A stretch of DNA of 64,000 bases, from the NCBI RefSeq assembly GCF_037977055.1, contig NZ_CP150274.1:1054001-1118000 (forward strand), given 5' to 3'. Numbering within the stretch: position 1 is the first letter of the stretch; every line of letters begins with the position of its first letter. The stretch is from Paenibacillus sp. FSL K6-1096. GTDB taxonomy: Bacteria; Bacillota; Bacilli; Paenibacillales; Paenibacillaceae. Made by a program: the position numbers and the translations under genes. The notes beneath the pieces are model-generated. The model was not told the DNA's origin. It saw nothing but the letters and a program-made list of their open reading frames with translations, and searched no databases. Shown in pieces: positions 58,789-64,000 of this stretch.

Positions 58789-60282
58789 TCAAAGCCTGCC
58801 CTCATGCTTCTCCCAGCCCATGGTCCGCGATACGGCATCCTGCCAAGCATGATAGCGGCGTTCGCGTTCTTCCGGCTCCATCTGCGGCAAGAATACCTTC
58901 TCTGCCTTGTTGAAGCTCTCCAGCTCCTCCCGGGTCCAGACTCCGGAGGTCAGCCCGGCCAGCAGCGCCGCGCCAAGGGCGGTGGTCTCCGCATAAGTGG
59001 TACGCGTCACCTCACTGCCCAGGATGTCGGCCTGGAACTGCATGAGCAGATTATTGCGGACAGCGCCGCCGTCCACCCGGAGGCCGGTGAGCGGCATCCC
59101 CGCATCCTTCTCCATGGCTCCGATCACGTCCCGCGATTGGAAGGCCAGCGATTCCAGCGTAGCCCGGACCAGATGAGCGGAGGTTGTCCCCCGTGTTAAT
59201 CCGAATATCGCTCCCCGTGAATACATATCCCAATAGGGAGCTCCCAGCCCGGTGAAAGCCGGTACGACCACCACCCCGTCGCTCTCCTCCACCTCACTGG
59301 CCTTCGCTTCTGAATCTCCCGGGGCGGCTATCAGCCCCAGCCCCTCCTGCAGCCACTGTACCGCTGCTCCGGCTACAAACACACTGCCCTCCAGGGCGTA
59401 ATAGAGCTCGTCCCCCATACCCCAGGCTACCGTCGTGAGCAGCCCGTGGCTGGAGGCAACCGCCTCTGTTCCCGTATTCATCAGAATGAAGCAGCCCGTG
59501 CCATAGGTGTTCTTGGCGCTGCCTGCCTCAAGGCAGGTATGCCCGAACAATGCCGCCTGCTGATCGCCCAGCACGGAACGGATAGGGATTTCCAGACCGA
59601 ACCACTGCGGGTCACAGGTCCCGAAGTCGCCGCCCGACATTCTCACCTCGGGCAGGATGGACGGCGGGATGCGGAGCGCATCCATGAGCCCCTCATCCCA
59701 CTTGCGCTCGTGAAGATTGTACAGCATCGTCCGGGACGCATTGGTGACATCCGTTGCATGCACAGCACCAGCGGTCAGCTTCCAGATCAGCCAGGTGTCG
59801 ACGGTTCCCGCCAGCAGTTCCCCCTTGGCTGCCCGTTCTCTGGCACCCGGCACATGATCGAGAATCCAGGCCAGCTTGGTTGCCGAGAAATAGGCGTCAA
59901 TGACCAGTCCCGTCTTGGCCGCAATCTCTTCAGCCATTCCCCGGGACTTCAGTTCCTCGCACAGTCCGGCGGTCCGCCGGTCCTGCCAGACGATCGCCGG
60001 ATAGATAGGGACCCCGGTCGCCCTGTCCCAGATCAGGGCCGTCTCCCGCTGGTTGGTGATGCCGATCGCCGTGATCTGCTCCGCCGGAGTAAGGCTTGCT
60101 TCAACCGCATCTCTGGCAGCAGCAAGCTGGCTCTCCCAGATTTGCTCCGGGTCGTGCTCAACCCAGCCCGGACGGGGGAAGGACTGCCTGATCTCATATT
60201 GTCCCTGCGAGATCATACCAGCCTTATCGTCAAACAGAATCGCCCGTGAGCTGGTAGTGCCTTGGTCCAAGGATAAAATCAT
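58789..60282 (-). CDS. glpK: Glycerol kinase GlpK
   Basis: A 497-residue FGGY kinase forming glycerol 3-phosphate. MILSLDQGTTSSRAILFD at the start, QDRRTAGLC, and GGAVRNNLLMQFQ in the C-terminal domain are typical. The frame extends 57 codons upstream, but the ATG at 60282 follows CAGGAGG and matches the family start. No glpF, glpP or glpD is adjacent, so it is monocistronic here. GpsA encoded at 35.3 kb makes the same product from dihydroxyacetone phosphate. Confidence 0.95.
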   Translation of the reverse strand: MILSLDQGTTSSRAILFDDKAGMISQGQYEIRQSFPRPGWVEHDPEQIWESQLAAARDAVEASLTPAEQITAIGITNQRETALIWDRATGVPIYPAIVWQDRRTAGLCEELKSRGMAEEIAAKTGLVIDAYFSATKLAWILDHVPGARERAAKGELLAGTVDTWLIWKLTAGAVHATDVTNASRTMLYNLHERKWDEGLMDALRIPPSILPEVRMSGGDFGTCDPQWFGLEIPIRSVLGDQQAALFGHTCLEAGSAKNTYGTGCFILMNTGTEAVASSHGLLTTVAWGMGDELYYALEGSVFVAGAAVQWLQEGLGLIAAPGDSEAKASEVEESDGVVVVPAFTGLGAPYWDMYSRGAIFGLTRGTTSAHLVRATLESLAFQSRDVIGAMEKDAGMPLTGLRVDGGAVRNNLLMQFQADILGSEVTRTTYAETTALGAALLAGLTSGVWTREELESFNKAEKVFLPQMEPEERERRYHAWQDAVSRTMGWEKHEGRL

Positions 60283-60312
60283 TATGCCCAGCCTCCTGCA
60301 AGCCTCAGCTTG

Positions 60313-60327
60313 ATTAGTATGTTCCAC
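60313..60327 (-). promoter_or_regulatory. 15-nt element shared with the S1-gene upstream region
   Basis: The second exact copy of TGGAACATACTAATC lies 31 bp upstream of the glpK start. A separate promoter candidate, TTGAAA (60352-60357) with TTTATC (60329-60334) at 17 bp, lies just upstream of it. Confidence 0.35.
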
Positions 60328-60354
60328 GATAAACAAGATTAATGTGGTTATTTC

Positions 60355-60386
60355 AACAAAAAGCACCTCTGCTCTCAGAGGCGCTG
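60355..60386 (-). terminator. Terminator of resDE
   Basis: AGCACCTCTG and CAGAGGCGCT form a 10-bp stem (one G-T) with a short loop, then TTTTTG on the minus strand, 24 bp after the resE stop. Confidence 0.8.
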
Positions 60387-60409
60387 TCATGCGTGGTCTT
60401 GGTTTACTG

Positions 60410-61846
60410 TTATTCGACAGGAAGCCGCAGGGTAAACGTGGTTCCTTCTCCAAGCTTGCTGGAGGCGTGAATGCTGCCGTGATGCAATTCGACGATATTC
60501 TTCACGATGGCCAGGCCCAGCCCGGTTCCCCCCGGCTCTCCGCTGCGCAGACGGGCTTTGTCTGCCTTGTAGAAGCGGTCGAAGATAAAGGGCAGATCGT
60601 CAGGATTGATCCCGGCTCCCTCATCCTTGATTACAATCTCCACATAGCTCTTGCTGTCCTGCATGATCTTATCGGCCAGGATCGACACTCTGCGGTTGCC
60701 CGGAGTGTGCCGGAAGGCGTTGTCCAGCAGATTCGTCAGCACCTGCTCCAGCTTGTCGCCATCGGCAGCCTGGAGCAGCAATTCCGGCGCAGACCGCTTC
60801 AGCTCAAGCAGAATATCCCGCTCCTTGGCTCTGACCGAGAACTTGCGGTAGACCCGCTCCAGCAGCTCGTCTACATCCACCTGCGCTTTCAGCACGTCTG
60901 TGTGTCCCGCTTCCATGCGTGCCAGATCCAGCAGATCCTTCACCAGACGGCCCATCCGCAGGGATTCATCATGAATGACCTGCACCAGCTCGCTGCTCTC
61001 CTCCGGAGAGGCAGCCATGCCGTCCAGCAGCGCTTCACTGTAGCCCTGCATCATGGAGAGCGGAGTACGGATCTCATGCGACACATTGGCCACGAAGTCC
61101 CGCCGCATCTTCTCCAGCCGCACTTCCTCCGTTACATCGCGCAGCACGGCAACGACTCCGCGCAGCTTATCTTCAGAGTAGAGCGGAGCCATATGGACCG
61201 ACCATACCCCTTGCCGGACATGGATGTTCGAGCGCTGGTCCCCGCCCTCCCTGAGCGTATTCTGGAACAGCGGGCGCAGCGGCGGCGGCACCTTGCCGGC
61301 AGCGGAGTCCGGCAGACCGGTGGTGCCGTCCTCCTCCTGGTCCCAAGCAAGGTCGCTCCAGGCTTCCAGCAGGGACTGCCCGTGCGGGTTGGTCAGAATA
61401 ATCGCGCCGCCGATATCAAAGGTAATCACCGCATCGCTCATACTGCGCAGGACACTGGACAGATGCCCCTTCTCATTATTGAGATTGCGTATATTCTCTT
61501 CCAGCTCTTCCGCCATATGATTGAATGAGGTCGCCAGCTGGCCGATCTCATCGCTTGTTACCAGCGTCAGTCTGGTTCCATATTCCCCGCGGCGGATATT
61601 GTTCGCCGCCTCAATGACCTGCTGCATCGGCTGCGTGATCTTGGTGAACAGGAACAGCGCAAAAAATGTAGTCAGCGAGAACCCGATCATGCAGGTATAC
61701 ATGAACAGGCGTTTGATGGCCCCGGAATTAGTGAAGTTGCTGTCGATATAGGGCAACAGGAATAGCCCCAGAGTGATGAGCACGACAGCAACGAGACAGA
61801 TGATCGTGATCCACAGCTTCCCGACAAGGCTTCTCCAGAAGTTCAC
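60410..61846 (-). CDS. resE: Sensor histidine kinase ResE
   Basis: A 478-residue membrane kinase. Two N-terminal helices enclose a very short extracytoplasmic loop, followed by HAMP (about 65-120), a PAS domain (about 125-230), HisKA with SHEIRTPLSMMQ and a HATPase domain (NLLDNAFRHT, DEGAGI, GTGLGLAI). ResE responds to oxygen limitation and nitric oxide in Bacillus. It starts with GTG right after the resD stop. The ResE extracytoplasmic domain known in Bacillus appears shorter here. Confidence 0.88.
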   Translation of the reverse strand: MNFWRSLVGKLWITIICLVAVVLITLGLFLLPYIDSNFTNSGAIKRLFMYTCMIGFSLTTFFALFLFTKITQPMQQVIEAANNIRRGEYGTRLTLVTSDEIGQLATSFNHMAEELEENIRNLNNEKGHLSSVLRSMSDAVITFDIGGAIILTNPHGQSLLEAWSDLAWDQEEDGTTGLPDSAAGKVPPPLRPLFQNTLREGGDQRSNIHVRQGVWSVHMAPLYSEDKLRGVVAVLRDVTEEVRLEKMRRDFVANVSHEIRTPLSMMQGYSEALLDGMAASPEESSELVQVIHDESLRMGRLVKDLLDLARMEAGHTDVLKAQVDVDELLERVYRKFSVRAKERDILLELKRSAPELLLQAADGDKLEQVLTNLLDNAFRHTPGNRRVSILADKIMQDSKSYVEIVIKDEGAGINPDDLPFIFDRFYKADKARLRSGEPGGTGLGLAIVKNIVELHHGSIHASSKLGEGTTFTLRLPVE

Positions 61847-62563
61847 TTATTTGGGCACCTCAAGCTTATAGCCTACTCCCCACACCGTGGTGATCATCGC
61901 CGCCGATTCCGGGGAGACCTTGTTCAATTTCTCGCGCAGGCGCTTAACATGGGTATCCACCGTACGCAAATCGCCGAAGAATTCATAATTCCATACATCC
62001 TTCAGCAGCTCCTCGCGCGAGAATACCTTGTCCGGTGAGATAGCCAGATAATGCAGCAGCTCATATTCCTTCGGCGTCAGGCTGACCTCTTGCCCGCCTG
62101 CGCTCACGCGGTGCGCATCATGCTCAATAATCAGGAACGGGAACACGATATTATTGCTTGAATTGCTCTCCTTGGACAGAAAAGCAGTTGCAGAGGAGCG
62201 GCGCATAATCGCCTTGACCCGGTAGATGACCTCGCGCGGGCTGAAGGGCTTAACCACATAATCGTCTGCGCCCATCTCGAAGCCCTGCACCCGGTTGATC
62301 TCCTCACCCTTAGCCGTAAGCATGAGAACCGGCGTCGATTTGACCCCTCTGAGCCGGGTCAGCACCTCGATGCCGTCGATGCCCGGCAGCATAACGTCCA
62401 GCAGAATCAGGCCGTAGTCATTGGCTGTTGCTTTGCGCAGGGCGATCTCTCCGTCCTCCGCCTCGTCAATCTCGTAGCCTTCTTTTTCAAGATACATTTT
62501 GAGCAGGCGGCGGATACGTTCTTCGTCATCCACCACCAGAATTCTATTCAAGTGCTCAGCCAT
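61847..62563 (-). CDS. resD: OmpR-family response regulator ResD
   Basis: A 238-residue regulator with a receiver domain (phospho-acceptor Asp in LLDVMLPGIDG, Lys in VKPFSPREV) and a winged-helix DNA-binding domain (VSLTPKEYELLHYLA, RTVDTHVKRLREKL). Partner of ResE; in Bacillus it activates genes for respiration, including qcr and cytochrome c maturation. It follows resC after 75 bp. Confidence 0.92.
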   Translation of the reverse strand: MAEHLNRILVVDDEERIRRLLKMYLEKEGYEIDEAEDGEIALRKATANDYGLILLDVMLPGIDGIEVLTRLRGVKSTPVLMLTAKGEEINRVQGFEMGADDYVVKPFSPREVIYRVKAIMRRSSATAFLSKESNSSNNIVFPFLIIEHDAHRVSAGGQEVSLTPKEYELLHYLAISPDKVFSREELLKDVWNYEFFGDLRTVDTHVKRLREKLNKVSPESAAMITTVWGVGYKLEVPK

Positions 62564-62638
62564 TTACACAACAACCCCTTCATCAAATACAGTAGAACGC
62601 CACCCTGATGCCTATGCCTGACCGGAGAACGGAATTGC

Positions 62639-63901
62639 TCAGTCGGTCCCTGCATAAGAATGAAGTCCGGCAATAACCAGGTTAACGCCGACCAGCGTGA
62701 ACATTACAATCAGAAAGCCGAGTACAGCAAGCCAGGCAGATTTCTGCCCCTGCCATCCGCGGGCTAGCCGCAGATGGAGATACGCACTGTAGAACAGCCA
62801 GGTGACGAGTGCCCAGACCTCCTTCGGGTCCCATCCCCAGAACCTGCCCCAGGCCACCTCAGCCCATATCATGGCAAAAATCAAAGCCCCCAGGGTAAAA
62901 ATCGGGAACCCGATGGCAATCGCCCGGTAAGTAATCTCATCGAGGTCGCGCTCATCAATTCCGTCAAGCACCGGATGAATCGCCCGGCCGAGCGGCTTCC
63001 GCACGATCAGCCGGAGAAGCCCATACAGAACAAGCCCGGACAGCAGTGACCAGATCACCGTATTGAACTTGCGTCCTGCATTAACCCCGTTCATCCAGGA
63101 GGGTGCTTCAAACAAAGGCTTCTTCATGCCAAGAAACGGCTGGAAGCTCTCAATTTCGCTATGGTAAGGTGCCACAATCGGCGGCATTTTATAACTCACT
63201 TTCTCTATTGTACTATCTTCCTGCCCGGGGCTGTCAATCGTTACGTTCGTACGGATGAAAACTGATTCATAGCCTGCGCCGCGGAAGGCAAATACAGATC
63301 CGAGAAACCCAATTATAACAATGATTGAGAACAGAGTAAATTCGACAAGCCGCTGCTGCTTGCGGTCGCTGCGTTCCCTGCTGCTGAAATTCACCGTCCG
63401 CAGCAGGTACATCAGACCGGCGGCAAAGCCAACGGCGAAGAAGGATTCCCCCAGCGCCGCCAGCGTGACATGAATGTTCAAATAGATCGATTTCAGTGAA
63501 GGAATAAGCGGCTGCACTTCCTGGGGAAACACAGCTGCATACGCCATTACAATAATGGAGATCGGAACCGCGAAGACCCCAAGAATCATCTTGCGGTAGA
63601 TCGCGAAGATGACGGTGAAGGCCGTCATCACCATCATGGATAGGAAGGTCATGAATTCATACATATTGCTGACCGGGATATGGCCCGCTCCCATCCAGCG
63701 GGTAATGAAATAAGCCAGATGGCATAAGAGGCCGAGCGAAGAGACGATAAAAGCGATTTTGCCCCACCGTGCGGTATGCTCCTCCGGCTTCCGGCCGGAC
63801 CATTTCCGGCCCATAATGGCAATCGTGAACAACATGAATGCACCGCTGTATAAGAAGAATGCTGCAATAAAGACATCACTGCTGAAATCGAGCAAGTTCA
63901 T
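62639..63901 (-). CDS. resC: Cytochrome c maturation protein ResC (CcsA/CcsB type)
   Basis: A 420-residue polytopic membrane protein of system II haem delivery. The tryptophan-rich WWD signature (WGRFWGWDPKEVWALVTW) lies near residue 345, and conserved histidines flank it. It works with ResB to attach haem to apocytochromes such as QcrC. GGAGGAGG precedes the ATG, which overlaps the resB stop by 4 bp. Confidence 0.93.
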   Translation of the reverse strand: MNLLDFSSDVFIAAFFLYSGAFMLFTIAIMGRKWSGRKPEEHTARWGKIAFIVSSLGLLCHLAYFITRWMGAGHIPVSNMYEFMTFLSMMVMTAFTVIFAIYRKMILGVFAVPISIIVMAYAAVFPQEVQPLIPSLKSIYLNIHVTLAALGESFFAVGFAAGLMYLLRTVNFSSRERSDRKQQRLVEFTLFSIIVIIGFLGSVFAFRGAGYESVFIRTNVTIDSPGQEDSTIEKVSYKMPPIVAPYHSEIESFQPFLGMKKPLFEAPSWMNGVNAGRKFNTVIWSLLSGLVLYGLLRLIVRKPLGRAIHPVLDGIDERDLDEITYRAIAIGFPIFTLGALIFAMIWAEVAWGRFWGWDPKEVWALVTWLFYSAYLHLRLARGWQGQKSAWLAVLGFLIVMFTLVGVNLVIAGLHSYAGTD

Positions 63902-64000
63902 GCCAGGCCTCCTCCGTTGTCCAATGATTGTTCATCGACTGTCATGTCTATTTTCTCCAGAATCGAGACCAGCTCCCGGCGGAAGCCGAACCAGTTCTTG
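63898..64000 (-). CDS. resB: Cytochrome c maturation protein ResB, C-terminal end only
   Basis: The last 33 codons of the gene upstream of resC, ending VDEQSLDNGGGLA and stop. Only the cytosolic C-terminal tail is in the window, so the identity rests on the ResBC gene order and the KNWFGFRREL...LEK tail. It continues past the right edge. Confidence 0.75.
   Translation of the reverse strand, partial: KNWFGFRRELVSILEKIDMTVDEQSLDNGGGLA

Overview
The window looks like a Paenibacillus-type, spore-forming member of the Bacillales. Three things point there: gene order that closely tracks the Bacillus subtilis ypjD-qcr-trp-hbs-spoIVA-der-cmk-ypeB-prsW segment, a GC-rich coding bias with strong AGGAGG ribosome binding sites, and several sporulation genes (spoIVA, spoVIF-like, ypeB, ypjB). 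Almost everything up to about 45.9 kb is on the minus strand. No rRNA, tRNA, prophage, insertion sequence or CRISPR array was seen.

Layout. 0-9.9 kb: partial ypjD, ypjC (YitT family), ypjB, ypjA, the menaquinol:cytochrome c reductase operon qcrABC, ypiF, an IDEAL-only protein, a gamma-carbonic-anhydrase-like protein, a phosphatase and an ECF sigma/anti-sigma pair. 9.9-10.85 kb: a gene-free stretch holding a candidate small RNA on the plus strand and a seven-copy 51-bp tandem repeat. 10.86-22.4 kb: the aromatic supraoperon aroF(aroC)-aroB-aroH-trpEDCFBA-hisC-tyrA. 22.5-30.5 kb: cheR, ndk, then hepS-menG-ubiA-ubiX-mqnA-hepT, an exported unknown, mtrB (TRAP) and hbs. 30.9-45.9 kb: spoIVA, yphF, a ferredoxin, a nucleotidyltransferase, yphE (DUF2768), spoVIF, gpsA, plsY, der, an S1-domain protein, plsC, cmk, ypfA (PilZ), ypeB, prsW and ypbH. 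46-54.5 kb: polysaccharide deacetylase, a phosphoesterase/CPBP cluster, T-box-controlled serA, a WYL regulator and a chemotaxis receptor. 54.5-58.7 kb: a four-gene accessory cluster. 58.8-64 kb: glpK, resE, resD, resC and the end of resB.

How the genes work together. The trp operon has an exact (G/U)AG triplet array at its 5' end followed by an intrinsic terminator, and mtrB, which encodes TRAP, lies 10 kb upstream in the same block. Tryptophan therefore very probably controls attenuation here. The quinone operon carries mqnA (chorismate dehydratase) with ubiA and ubiX, so menaquinone is made from chorismate by the futalosine route, and it feeds qcrABC. The resBCDE genes supply cytochrome c maturation and redox signalling for the same respiratory chain.

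The most novel item is the cluster at 54.9-58.7 kb. A consensus-like promoter and a convincing class I cyclic di-GMP riboswitch with a terminator platform precede four genes: a ThDP-dependent acetolactate-synthase-like enzyme, a cysteine-free carboxymuconolactone-decarboxylase-like protein, a small STAS-like protein and a FabH-like ketosynthase III. The ketosynthase keeps the nucleophilic cysteine but lacks the catalytic His and Asn. I infer a c-di-GMP-regulated small-molecule pathway of unknown product.
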